NCBI RefSeq assembly: GCF_963966145.1
Contig: NC_091049.1
Coordinates: forward strand, 11,408,001 to 11,472,000
DNA length: 64,000 nucleotides
Direction: 5' to 3'
From: Tenebrio molitor
Taxonomy: Eukaryota; Arthropoda; Insecta; Coleoptera; Tenebrionidae
Shown: one piece after another, positions 21,908 to 32,022 of the stretch
Numbering within the stretch: the first letter of the stretch is position 1
How the letters are laid out: every line of letters begins with the position of its first letter
Made by a program: the position numbers and the translations under genes
Notes under the pieces: generated by a model
What the model was told of the DNA's origin: nothing
Database searches by the model: none
The model's input: the letters and a program-made list of their open reading frames with translations, nothing else

Positions 21908-22629
21908 CAGTGCATTTTTTTTAACTGTTGCCATAGGGAATTGCATGGTAAAACTTATACCCCCTGTTAACTTTTGTTCTGATGAAAATATTCAAACCAT
22001 TTTTGCAAAAAAGTTGGAAGATTTTTTAAACTATCGGATAGATTACAATTCAATATCCTAAACTGTCGAAAAAGTTGTGAAAAAAATATTTTAAAGTGCG
22101 CCGGAATAATAGTACGTCGAGTGGTCGCCAGAATAGCGTCCCTGTCGGCTCAACCAGCATCTGACCAAATTCCATTACAGTGCGACATTTACAAAATAGT
22201 CGAAGAAAAACATTTTGAACAATTCTTTTGATAATTTCTGTTAATTTGTTGAATTATTTGTGCGTTAACGTTATTACGTTTTGTTTTTTTATAAAGAAAT
22301 TTAATCATAGCCACGAGAAGATCTCGCTATTTATTTTTTAAATGAAATTGACAAAAATCAAAAGTGGGGATAGGCAGTTGCTGGTTGAGCCGATAAGGAC
22401 GCTATTCTGGCGGCCGCTCGACGTACTATTATTCCGGCGTGGTAGAAATATTTTTTTTACAACTTTTTCGACAATTTAGGATATTGAATTGTAATCTGTC
22501 CGATAGTTTAAAAAGTCTTCCAACTTTGTTCCAAAAATGGTTTGAATATTTTCATCAGAACAAAAGTTAACAGGGGGTATAAGTTTCACCATGCAATTCC
22601 CTATGGCAACAGTTAAAAAAAATGCACTG
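21908..22629. mobile_element. 722-bp MITE with about 250-bp inverted repeats
   Basis: CAGTGCATTTTTTTTAACTG at the left pairs with the right end, TA on both sides (21906-21907, 22630-22631). The arms (21908-22170 and 22375-22629) stay highly similar throughout, including GTCGAGTGG / GTCGAGCGG and GTTAACAGGGGG blocks. The middle (22171-22374) has no coding resemblance. A related element lies at 49829. Confidence 0.9.
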
Positions 22630-24071
22630 TATATTATTTTTTTCACTACTAGATACGTTAAAACCCTTTCTAATAATAATTATTAATTAAATTATTTTGT
22701 CCGTTGCGACGATCCGAGTTCTCATTTTTCAACGGTTGCTACGAAAATTGAAAATCGTCTGTCTACATTAACCAATGAAATCAAAGAAAAGCTTTTGTTG
22801 CTAGGTGACGGCTGTTCATTATTAACCACTGGTTAAGAATGAAAAATTATTAACTAGTAGGAGAGAAATTCTACTTCTGGGTTCAGTTCCAGAGTCAATA
22901 ATGACGCCTTCTAAGACTAGTAGTGAAAAAAATCTATTTTCAATGAGTATAATAAATATTTTGCTACGTACCCTTCTTTAATATTTCACCAAATTCCTTC
23001 CATATTTTATTCTTATGCGCGTTGTCGGAATACGTTTTGTCTGTAAAATTATACAGTTCTGCGTGCCCTCGCACCAGTTCTATTAGCCTTTCGTTCATAT
23101 TTTTTGCAAAACAACTTCACTGTTCACTGGCGTAGGTACCTCCCAATGTTTAGGTATATGAGTGGATGATGAGTGTTTTGATCGTGATCATTGCTTGTTC
23201 AGATTTGCGGTTTCTGTTTAGACGGCACGGTCTCGGATCGCTCAAATTTTCTTCACCAGAATGAGCGCGGTCATTTGACCAGAGCCTGACTTGACCGTGC
23301 CTCATAATATGAACACTTCAATACAAAATGCATGTTCTAATATTTGACTTGAGCGTGATCAGACCGCGATCTGACAGCTACCGCACCTATAGTATGAACT
23401 GGCCTTTAAAATTCTCAAAAAATTCAGGAATGATTGTGTATCGCTGTAGAACATTCTGTAAAAATTTAAAAAAATTTTAATGACAGGTAAATATTTCGTT
23501 GTAATTCAATAACCGCTAGATTAATTTACATAATTTTTCACTGGGAGTCCTTTCGAACCTTTGGGAAAAATTTGGTGTCATTGAAATCATTAAATCAATA
23601 AAACATCACCGGTTTCCGAAATACATGGAATTTGATATTAAAGTGCAAGGTTTAGCTATGATTTATTATTAAATTGGGCGGTCACTTCCACAAAAGAGGT
23701 TGACATGGCTTGTTTATGGTACCCGTTAGGGACTTAAGAATTACTAGAAAAGTTGTCAGCAGATGTCAACCCTACAATGAGGTATTTATTTATGACACTG
23801 CAGTTGCAAATCTTGGTCATTTTCCCCTCTTAATATTAAAATTGCAATAATTCAAAAACTAACAATTTTCTTTTGATGCGAATTTCATAAATGTGTTCTT
23901 TGAATTAATTATGAATTATTAGCGTGTACGAAAAATCGAAAAATTTTATGACTCTGAATGAAGTGATACGGGAAAATTGTTTGCACACATTTGAAGCCCA
24001 ACGTTTCATAATTTTTACTAATTTTTTAATAGGGTTTATCGTGCGGGCGGTAAAACTTGAATCACCCTGTA

Positions 24072-24546
24072 CAATAGGTATGTGCGTGGCAATTGTCCTT
24101 AAACAACTGTCTTTGTCTTTTTTAAGTTCTGTATATGGGTAAAAATCACCAAGGTGGCAAATTACAAGTTTGGTTTTATGATGAAAAAACTTGGAAGCTA
24201 TGATTATGAAAATTAGCTTAAATCGTCACTAAACTTGTGTATAAATAATATGTAAATTGGGCAAGCACAAAACGCACAATTTTTTTTTATTTGTTTTTCA
24301 AAAAAGCCATCGCAAAAAATCGTCATTTCGAGAACTTTCTTTTTTTAGCATTAGCTTTTTTCTTCGGCGCAAATTAGCGCAAATAAGACGAACTATCTTT
24401 TTTTAGTAACTTTTTCGGCCTTTTTTTGGTATTTTCAGCCTCGTGGTGCCATATTGCTATGATAAAAACAACAAGTATAATATCTTGTTGAAAATTGTGT
24501 AAACACAACATAAACAATAAATTTATTGAGAATTTGCAATAGCAGA
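24072..24546. other. No gene recognised
   Basis: AT-rich spacer with T-rich runs at 24280-24440; nothing coding-like seen. Confidence 0.5.
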
Positions 24547-24567
24547 TATCACTCCAGGAATGAAACA

Positions 24568-24635
24568 GTCATTTTGGGAACATCATTATCATTTTGAGGA
24601 CATGCCATCATGTCCGGGAACGTTCCCAAAATGAC
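24568..24635. repeat. Short inverted repeat
   Basis: GTCATTTTGGGAAC (24568-24581) is exactly inverted as GTTCCCAAAATGAC (24622-24635), with GGACATGCCATCATGTCC between. Confidence 0.8.
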
Positions 24636-24846
24636 CGTTCACGAAATGACGTTTTCAACTAAACGCTGTTTTTTTTTGACCTCAGCCATTTTCGACGGGG
24701 TCTGACATGGTTAGTGTAAAATATTTCAGGTTATTCTTTTAATGTTGTAATCTAAAAGGTATTTTTTCAATATTCCAAACTTATAAACGCATTCCCGGAA
24801 TGATGACCTATTGATGTACGCTCTGTAAATAGTGAATTGAAAGGTA

Positions 24847-25055
24847 CAGTCGATGGACAAATAAAACTGGGACAAAAATGACAATCACATAAGTCAAAAT
24901 TTACAAATTTGCATCGTTTAATTACGGCTTTATCACAAATAGGTTAACTTAGGTAAGACATATTATATAGACACTGACAAATATATTGACAATTCAATGG
25001 TCTGATTTACATAGATTAAATTTTAAGTGTCCCAGTTTTATTTGTCCACCGACCG
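24847..25055. mobile_element. 209-bp MITE, TA-flanked
   Basis: CAGTCGATGGACAAATAAAA plus CTGGGACA at the left pairs with TGTCCCAG and TTTTATTTGTCCACCGACCG at the right. TA flanks at 24845-24846 and 25056-25057. The ends are about 28 bp with three or fewer mismatches. Confidence 0.92.
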
Positions 25056-25057
25056 TA

Positions 25058-25490
25058 CTTATCACTTAATTATAATTAATTTAGCGAAAAACACTTATGA
25101 CAGCCTGTTATAATATCATCTCCTACCACAAACTGCGGCTAGCACCTAAAGGCTGTGTTCATTATAAATTCTTTTCAGCTAGTTACAACTGCGTTCACTG
25201 AAATGATGCATACTTTGTCGGACAAAATATTTAAGCATATTTCTATTTAAATTAATTAGATTTTTTGAATAATAGTTAAAAAAATTAGATGTTAAATAAA
25301 ATTGGCCGCTGATAAGTAGTGGAAACTGTTAAAAATCGTTTATTTTATGGGAATTCCTGGTGTATGTTTCTAAGGATCGATCCTTGGGACGCGTTCTCGA
25401 AATGACTTTCCATACATATATCTTGAAATAATATTAAATATTATTTACTTTTGAAGTATATTGTATGATGTACAGTTAAAACAAATAAAT
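25058..25490. other. No gene recognised
   Basis: AT-rich sequence without a recognisable frame or repeat end. Confidence 0.5.
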
Positions 25491-25491
25491 T

Positions 25492-26020
25492 TTAGTTTAA
25501 CCAACTGTTAAATCCATTGGCGATATACTCGAAAAATACTTCGCTACGCATCCATCCAGTTTCTGATCTTCCAAGGAACCATGACGGAGGCATGCTTTCA
25601 ACAATATTTTTGGGTAGTCGAACATATGGAAAAACTACCATAGGATTGACCGTTTTTCCGCTTGCCGAAAATACTAATAACACAGTTATTGCCTCTTTAT
25701 CAGTGCCCTTTTTTTTCATATACATTTTTCCAACCCCTCGGCGTAAGAACCTTACCAGTCTTAGGACACATGCAGAAGCTAGTTTCGTCCCCGTTCATAA
25801 TTCTATTAGGATCATTCAAAATATCAAGCGCATTCTGTTCTTTCAAATGTTGTTCAAGTTCTCTAAACCATTTTCTTATAGATTCTTCTGTAATAACTCC
25901 TCTAGCCATGCTTATTCCTTCTGCGTCCTTATATGTTAGTTCTGGGTGTCGTTTCAAGAAGGCCTTGTACTATTTATCTCCAGGTCTCCCATCACGAAAC
26001 TTTGTTTCTCTTTTTTGATT
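25492..26020 (-). pseudogene. Pogo-like transposase fragment (DDE core, first half)
   Basis: Minus-strand reading: RETKFRDGRPGDK-stop-YKAFLKRHPELTY, SIRKWFRELEQHLKEQNALD, ILNDPNRIMNGDETSFCMCP (DET holds the first catalytic Asp), GWKNVYEKKGTDKEAITVLL VFSASGK, then PPSWFLGRSETGWMRSEVFF and ending FNSWLN. This is the order of the pogo/jerky DDE_1 region in front of the second Asp. A frameshift lies near 25715 and a stop near 25990. Both ends of the gene are missing. It is a different lineage from the pogo proteins at 6546 and 36102 by wording. Confidence 0.75.
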
Positions 26021-26500
26021 GACTACAATCGAGGCCTTAAAATCCTCGCTACGCTCGTATTTCAATCTGGCCTCTCGGGCAATTAGAAAAGCCCAATTTA
26101 GACAGAACCTCGTTGCATAAATAACTATTATTCCATACTGATCAATTATATGTCAGTAATACCTTAGATACGGTAACCATTATGATATTCATAACTCCCC
26201 TGGGAATTATACTAGGGAATTATAAATTCTTAATTCCCTTCAATGTGATATCAGAAGAATTCAACAAAAATAAAGCGACAATTCTCGAATTTGCCTCTAC
26301 AATTGTTTCCCGGATTGCTAAAATTGAACAATTTATCCATTAAAGTGCTGTTAGTACTCACGATTGTGCTTAAACATGATTGTGATGTCGCACTTTTTTC
26401 GTCTGACATGACATTACATGACAGTTCGCACAATTTAACCTCAACAATTTTTTTTAAATTTAATTTTATTAGTATGGAATAAAATATTTTATGAATCGCG

Positions 26501-26600
26501 TGAATTACAAGGTCAGTAACGACCTCGGGCAACGTTACTTCCCCTCGGGCCCCAAAGGGACCCTCGGGATAGTACTCGTTGCCCTCTGTCGTTATGACCT
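26501..26600. repeat. Imperfect palindrome P6
   Basis: ACAAGGTCAGTAACGA pairs with TCGTTATGACCT; CAACG with CGTTG; the centre is CCCTCGGGCCC CAAA GGGACCCTCGGG, the CCGAGG motif read on the other strand. One border again carries CAAGG. Confidence 0.75.
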
Positions 26601-26608
26601 ATGTATTA

Positions 26609-27089
26609 GGCATTCACGATCTTTTTGGGACCGAGTTGGCTATGATTTTTTCTTTTCATGTTGGACTAACTGATTCAGTGATGCAACGGATGCAATTTTT
26701 TTTTTCTGTCAGTGTCTGTTCGACATTTTCTTGCCACCGCATTGCCAGATTTATTATTTTAATATTCGTAAGAAACTAAAATATGATTTACTAAGTGTGT
26801 AAAAATATTTAAAATTTCCGTCAAAGGAGCAGTCAAAATTGCAAAAATAATTTTATTGCGATAAAAAATTCCTATTAAACGATTTAACTTAATTTAAAAA
26901 GGACAGACCAGATTTAAGAGATTCGGCAGCAATGTACCTATTCAAAAAATATAACCCTAAACTGAAAACAACCTAACCTAACACAAAAAATGTCAATTTC
27001 CTTTAGGGAGTTTAGTTATCACCGAGATCCTGCCAACAAAATCACTAGATGGTCATAGCCAACTCGGTCCCAAGAAGATCGTGAATGCC
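26609..27089. repeat. 480-bp inverted-repeat element
   Basis: GGCATTCACGATCTTTTTGG and continuing GACCGAGTTGGCTATGA (26609-26645) is inverted at 27051-27089 as TCATAGCCAACTCGGTCC followed by AAGAAGATCGTGAATGCC. Palindrome P6 abuts its left end; AATTCCCT words lie on both outer sides (26195-26240, 27093). No coding content. Confidence 0.8.
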
Positions 27090-27245
27090 TTATAATTCCC
27101 TTGATGCATAAACTGTTATCGTTATACAGTAGAATCTCGAAACCGTGAACAAAAAAAAAAAACGAGGGTGTTCACAGTATTGAATATGTTCATGTTAGCG
27201 AGTAAGTACATAAATTCAAATACGACATGTGTTTACACCATTTAT

Positions 27246-27590
27246 TCAACAACGATTACTTGACAAATAATCTGTTATTTTAGTTTGGGCTTTTTTGATT
27301 CGCAAACTTAACAAAACTGCCGTTTCTTGTACTCGTTTTAAATTAAGAATATCTTCTGTGCTTAATCCGTTATTTTCTGCCCATTGCAAAGTCAAATCTA
27401 GTGCTTTGATAGCATCTGAATGTGAAACTGTTTTATTCACTTCTACAGTCTGATTATCAAGTGGTTATGGTGTCTTTGTTCCATTCCTCAACATCAATTT
27501 TTGACAATTCTGCAGTTGTGGTAGACTCATTTTGTAAATTGTTAAGCAAAACGATTGTTTCACTTATGGTAACAGCTTCTTCATTCCACT
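27246..27590 (-). pseudogene. Tigger/jerky-like transposase C-terminal fragment
   Basis: Minus-strand reading starts NEEAVTISETIVLLNNLQNE, then IDVEEWNKDTITT and, after two stops, VSHSDAIKALDLTLQWAENN GLSTEDILNLKRVQE, ending QTKITDYLSSNRC and a stop at 27246. The VSHSEALKxLDxALxYxE ... LLxLKRLRD ... KQTKITDFF pattern is the tail of Tigger proteins. It joins directly to the gypsy gag fragment near 27590. Confidence 0.65.
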
Positions 27591-27865
27591 GCTGTTAGAC
27601 GATACACTGCTTCGATGAACGCGTACACATCTTCGTCTGTCCCTCCGGCGAAGCGGTTGGTGCATGTAGAAAAGTTGCCATTTTCGTGTCTTGGTTGTTG
27701 AATGTTTAGGAGCTGTTGGAACTGCTCGTTTGTTAGTGTGATACCTGACATATTGGGTCCGGGTATGTTTTCGGTATTCATCTTCAAACTGCTGTTTTTT
27801 GTTTGACTCCTGGTGATTCGTCGTTCCAGTTTTCTATGTTCTCTGGCTAGCTTCTGAGTGTTCAT
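27581..27865 (-). pseudogene. Ty3/gypsy gag start, truncated
   Basis: An open frame begins 10-30 bases past the primer-binding site with MNTQKLAREHRKLERRITRS, followed by a short linker, ITLTNEQFQQLLNIQQ and STCTNRFAGGTDEDVYAFIE then AVYRLTAVE. The CTxRFxGxxDEDVxxFIxAV part resembles the start of gag capsid domains of insect gypsy-type elements. It stops where Tigger-like sequence takes over, so gag and all of pol are lost. Confidence 0.6.
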
Positions 27866-27874
27866 GTTTTTCGA

Positions 27875-27892
27875 GCCGCACGTTGGGCGTCA
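27875..27892 (-). other. Primer-binding site, tRNA-Lys type
   Basis: TGACGCCCAACGTGCGGC on the minus strand lies two bases after the LTR end and matches the lysine-tRNA primer-binding pattern TGGCGCCCAACGTGGGGC at 16 of 18 positions. Confidence 0.7.
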
Positions 27893-27894
27893 GT

Positions 27895-28260
27895 TGTAGC
27901 GGCGTCGAGGAATAATTCGTTTAGTTTTCCACGTTTATTTACACAAACTTAGCATACATTAGATTCTTAATAATAAGAAGAGCCTAGATGTCTAGACGTC
28001 TACTCTGTCGTATCTTAAAGTCCCAGAGTCCTGGAAGCTGAAGGAGTCGATGAGAATCTCGCTGATTCGAGTCGAGCGCGAGCTTATATAGCGGTGGTTG
28101 ACGCTGAGAGGGAAATCGGCCGATGGTAGAGGGGCCGGCTCGAGGTTGGGAGCATAGATATATAAGGGGAAGATACAGCCATTCCATATAAACGTATTTC
28201 GTTGCTTGGGAAAACATATCAACGATTCCGGTACTATCCTCCATTTTTTTCTAGCACACA
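27895..28260 (-). mobile_element. Gypsy LTR (366 bp), 5' copy
   Basis: On the minus strand the LTR starts TGTGTGCTAG (28260) and ends GCCGCTACA (27895), TG...CA. A TATA box GCTATATAAGC lies at about 28085-28095 with a second at 28150-28165. The primer-binding site and gag start follow. No second LTR is in the window. Confidence 0.65.
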
Positions 28261-28390
28261 ATTAATGTATTCTTGTCTTGTTTCCATACATCTGCACTTG
28301 AATAGAGAAGTACCTCGTATTCATCTAGTTGACGATAATTGAGAAACGTCATCGTGACAAATTATTTGTGAATTATTTTTTGCTTTAAAG

Positions 28391-28490
28391 ATGAAGACCT
28401 GTATTGTATGTTCCACTCCTTACAATTCTTCAAATAAAGAAATATCCTTTCATGGATATACAATATACCTAACTCATGGAAAACGCTAGG
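28391..28490 (+). pseudogene. Possible THAP-like first exon
   Basis: MKTCIVCSTPYNSSNKEISF then HGYTIYLTHGKR-stop has a Cys pair and an ISFH stretch like the start of a THAP finger. It is short and ends at once; weak support. Confidence 0.25.
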
Positions 28491-28591
28491 AATTATATAT
28501 TTGTTAATTACATGCGTGCGACTGAAATAGAAACAAAAGGTACGTCTTGTCCCCAGTACTTCACCTATTGCTGTATCTTCTCCTTATATAT

Positions 28592-29151
28592 CTATGGTTG
28601 GGAGTCTACTTGCAGCGCCACCCGCGCCTCTAGTTGAAAACATGGCCACACTGTTCCATTTTCAATGTGCAACATACCAAGATATCTTGAAACCACTTTT
28701 TTTATGGAAATACTAAAATATCTAATAATTATTCCCAGCATTTTACAAATTGTAATATCTGTAGATTCGTCAACTATCAAACTATACACATTACTGCCAA
28801 CATCTTCAATTAATTCCTGCAAGAAGTGAGGTCCTATTGCATTTTTTATTAATCCAGTACATGAAGCAGACTCAAATGATCAACTGCAGCGATCGAAGTA
28901 TGTACCGAAGAATAGAGACACAGTTGTGCTTCCTTGACATGTGTTTTTGTAATAACTCATACCGGCTTATATGTCTCATGTTTCTTTGTTTTTACATGCT
29001 TTTGCAAATCACCAAGTTTTGCATTTAACAAACATTTACAATACTTGCAAAAGGCTTTGTTTATATCAGTAGAACAAGGTTGAATCCACCCTTTCAATTG
29101 AGGTAATTTTTTCCATTCGCTTCGGTATTTTTGACCATGTCGAGATGTCAC
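28592..29151 (-). pseudogene. hAT transposase fragment, ZMYM/ZNF862-like
   Basis: 29151-28960 reads RSEWKKLPQLKGWIQPCSTD then AFCKYCKCLLNAKLGDLQKH VKTKKHE, a BED-like CxxC...HxxxxKH finger. 28822-28592 reads MQELIEDVGSNVYSLIVDES TDITICKMLGIIIRYFS, the first catalytic Asp region (IVDESTDI). The pieces are separated by about 130 bp of shifted frame. Nothing of the later domains remains. Confidence 0.7.
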
Positions 29152-29164
29152 TAGAAATTACATT

Positions 29165-29545
29165 TATAAAATAACTTTATCCACAATTACCTTATAATTG
29201 AAGTTTTATCCACACTTATGAACCGTATAAAGTAACACTTTATCCACTAGTGGAATAATGAAATCACTTTATTCCACTAGTGGAATAATGAAAAAATACA
29301 ATCTTAAATCAATCGAACAGGATCACTTTCTTTCATTTTCACCAACTTGCACAGCGTTTTGTACAAATGGAGTCGATAAACAATCAAAAATAAATAGCGA
29401 CTATTTAACACCTCCCATGTTTTTTAGTTAATTTCAATGATTTTTGAGGTGACATCCGCTGTCAGAGTGTAATGTCAAATCATTTTTTGATGACATGAGA
29501 TGAAATTTTGGCGATTCTGATTTTAAATCGCTGTAATTGTGGATA
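29165..29545. repeat. Inverted repeat with TTTATCCAC words
   Basis: CTTTATCCACAATTAC at the left is inverted as GTAATTGTGGATAAA at 29533. Further TTTATCCAC copies and a perfect TTATTCCACTAGTGGAATAA palindrome (about 29270-29289) lie inside. No coding content seen. Confidence 0.65.
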
Positions 29546-31215
29546 AAACGTTATATTGTATTCGTGTTTAAGTCGCATTTTATCCACTTAAGAATATTAA
29601 ACGCTCGTGCGTTCGCACTCGCGGTTAAAAATTCGGTAATTGTGCACTTTAACTACTTCTGGAATTTTCGCGGTTTTTCTGGATAGACAGCCTCAGGGCG
29701 TCCTCCTAGATCGTGTCCCACCATTCAAACCTTGTGCAAATGCCTTTTTTTTTCTCTCTTGTTGTGTTTCAAGGTCGTGTCAAGGTCGCGCCAAGTCTTA
29801 GTATAACTAAGGGGTAAGGACCTAGCAGGTTATAGTACCGCCGAACTGATACGATCCGAAGGATCTACTACAAGGTTGAAATCCCAAACGCAAAGAAAAC
29901 AAAACTCCACCCCCCCCCTTTTGTTACTGTATAGCCGTAACCGCTAAAATCGAATTTCCGGGTGACGAGGGGGCCGAAACGACGCTAGTGGGACCGCCCG
30001 GAGCCGGCGGTATCGTTTCCGGAGTGGGAGCCGCATGCCCGGTCGACGACTTCCTCGCGAATGGATGTTAACGACGCGTCGTGGTCGGTCGCCGACCTGG
30101 TGGACGCACGACACCCCACCGAAGGGACCCCGCGAACCCCAGGAATCGCCGGAAAAGCACAGGACCGACCCCTGAGAGACGCTGCCGTCTCCGACCGACC
30201 TCACCAGACCGAGTCACCCCCCGTGACACCTTTTCATCCGCTATCTGAAGCTATAACAAAATATATTGTCGAGTCGCGCCGCGCGCAGACATCGCGTCTG
30301 GTCTACACGTGCCCACACGACCGACGGCGAAAGGTGACCAAACCCTCAGGAGAGGACTACGCGGACGCCGCCACCTTTTCGTGGGCCATCACGAACACAT
30401 AGACATATAACGACACTGACCAGGTCCACCCTCTACGCGCGTCGCGATCCGGCCCGGCCCTACGCCTAATGCTGGGACTTTTCGACCTCTTAAGGATCTC
30501 GAATCCGGTAATGAAAATTTTTGAGTGCGACTCCAACGCCACTCACAAACAGAAATGTCCGGACGACGATGCGTCCGCACGAAGCAAAATCTTGCGAATT
30601 AATAAAACGAGTCTGTTTGACCATCTGAGATGGTAATTTAAAAAGTCACATCCGAATAAATTTTTGGTTATCTTGGCGTACGTCTTCGACCACGTATCAT
30701 CGCACACGGGGCGCGTCCATCTTCCGAGTACTTCCACCTACGAGGACCGAACGTCTTTGTTAACTACTCTCGTTTCGTACTCTCACGAGAGCAATTCGGG
30801 GTAGGAACCGCCCCTGTGGCGTCTCCACTCGAATTGTACACCGAAGTACTTTATCACGTAGCGTCGAGTCGCGTCCAAGATACCACACGTCGCGTCGCGG
30901 TGATCACCGTCCTTTGTTTATCTCATTACCGTCGCGCATCGGTATTTTTCTCGTAACCGAATTGGTTGAGATGTGAATTGCGCGTATAGAGACCTGCCTC
31001 GCACTCCATCCATCCGCCCTAATAAATTTGAGGGGTCTCCTTTGTTGTCATGGTGTTGAGACAACCCCGTGTGACCAGCCTTTCGCCCTTCCTACCACCC
31101 AACGACGCGAGGTATGACACAAAACAAAAAAAAACGACAAAACGACAAAAAAACGAGACATTTCACGGCTTCAACGCACGAAAATTCTGAGACCGAACAA
31201 AATGTGGACCGCGCG

Positions 31216-31824
31216 TTAGCCGCTCGCTCCGGTGAAATTCCGGTACATCCGCATCCGATGTCTTCTCCCGAGCGCTAACCGTCCCAATAACCAAAAACTC
31301 CGAAGTCCCAGAACCCGTGAAATCTCCGACAAGAAAAACGAACAAGAAAAACGTTTCAACTGACGAACACTAAAATTCTCGACGAGACTGTTACGACCGT
31401 GTGAACCTCCCGGTACTTCATTTTTTCTCACCCTTCCGGCGCTACCTGTCCCTCGACGTGAATGTGGCAACTGCGTCACCGGCGCTCGAAGACTTCCCCT
31501 AGGTCCGCTCGTCTTTGGTACCTCGTCCATTAGGTTCTCCTCCAGGTGGACGAAGACGCCAGTTGTACTCAGAGGACTCCGCAGTACCGTCCGTGTCTGG
31601 GGTTCCAGAATACACCGCAGCGATTCTAGGTCGGGCTCCCGGGTATTGCTCCTCCGGGCAGCACGCAGCTCTCCAAACGAAACCCCATCACGGCCCCCAA
31701 TGACCAGAGCCATGGCCAACTGCGGCTCTCCACCATGGAGAAAGTCCCAAACGGAAACTTCTCCGTAGACGGCGAACTTCGGTTCACCTCCGGAAACTCC
31801 GGGGACAACAACTCTCCACATCAC
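31216..31824 (-). CDS. Hypothetical 202-residue frame in gag position
   Basis: The frame opens about 180 bp past the primer-binding site, where a gag gene would start. It begins MMWRVVVPGVSGGEPKFAVY and is rich in Gly, Arg and Ser, with no zinc knuckle or other motif I know. High local GC lowers stop frequency, so this may be a chance frame. Overlapping frames on the same strand exist at 31626-31811. Confidence 0.2.
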   Translation of the reverse strand: MMWRVVVPGVSGGEPKFAVYGEVSVWDFLHGGEPQLAMALVIGGRDGVSFGELRAARRSNTREPDLESLRCILEPQTRTVLRSPLSTTGVFVHLEENLMDEVPKTSGPRGSLRAPVTQLPHSRRGTGSAGRVRKNEVPGGSHGRNSLVENFSVRQLKRFSCSFFLSEISRVLGLRSFWLLGRLALGRRHRMRMYRNFTGASG

Positions 31825-32004
31825 GCCGACGGAACGGCAACAACACCTTCAATTCCTCTTCTCCGGTTTTCGAATTTTCAGTTAACAAAGCAATACTTTA
31901 ATATGGAATCTTACAAAAGTTCCTTCCAACTCCTGGCAACACCGTGACCTCTGTACTCTCGAGGCGTGTAACCACCAAGACCGGAGCCAATCAGTCAAAT
32001 AAAT

Positions 32005-32022
32005 ATCCCGGTTGAGCCCCCA
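32005..32022 (-). other. Primer-binding site, tRNA-Pro type
   Basis: TGGGGGCTCAACCGGGAT on the minus strand directly follows the LTR end and matches the proline-tRNA primer-binding pattern TGGGGGCTCGTCCGGGAT at 16 of 18 positions. Confidence 0.75.

Larger units (their letters stand above)
20507..23098 (-). pseudogene. Harbinger C partner: MADF-BESS protein
   Basis: Exon 1 (23098-22969) reads MNERLIELVRGHAELYNFTD KTYSDNAHKNKIWKEFGEIL, a MADF start. The intron holds a palindrome and a MITE (21811-22629). Exon 2 opens after TTTTTACAG at about 21308 and reads CKKR-stop-ESLRSQFRKIC, where the stop (TGA, complement at 21281-21283) replaces the conserved Trp of the MADF KRWxxLR motif. It continues KKWKFEEELLSFLLPHM and, after a Ser/Thr-rich linker, GIKETVKAFSPQDQYLAKKK, matching a BESS-type tail, to the stop at 20507. 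One nonsense change is thus the main lesion. It would have been the DNA-binding partner of transposase C. Confidence 0.75.
16609..23405. mobile_element. PIF/Harbinger element C
   Basis: Left end AGCTTGGTTTATACTATCGG and right-end reverse complement AGGCCAGTTCATACTATAGG share TATACTAT-type blocks and continue with GGTCAGATC / CTGTCAGATC. TTAA lies at both borders (16605-16608, 23406-23409), giving a TTA or TAA duplication. Inside are transposase exons (+), a MADF-BESS gene (-), Harbinger D and a long-TIR MITE. Confidence 0.75.
16554..24069. mobile_element. TA-flanked small element hosting Harbinger C
   Basis: Ends CAGGGTGATTCAAGATT (left) and, reverse-complemented, CAGGGTGATTCAAGTTT (right) are near identical and flanked by TA (16552-16553, 24070-24071). 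Without the Harbinger insertion (16609-23405) about 720 bp remain, with no coding resemblance, so it is a MITE-like Tc1/mariner derivative. The stretch 23406-24069 is its body. Confidence 0.75.

Noticed and set aside
25517..26018. Long plus-strand frames with apparent membrane segments
   Set aside because: Complement of the pogo-like fragment at 25492-26020; no independent support.
29165..29300. Possible CRISPR-like array of TTTATCCAC words
   Set aside because: Spacing is irregular, there are no unique spacers of even length and the genome is eukaryotic.
30061..30402. 113-residue plus-strand frame starting MDVNDASWSVADLVDARHPT
   Set aside because: Looks protein-like but sits in the GC-rich region where stops are rare, has overlapping minus-strand frames and no recognisable motif.
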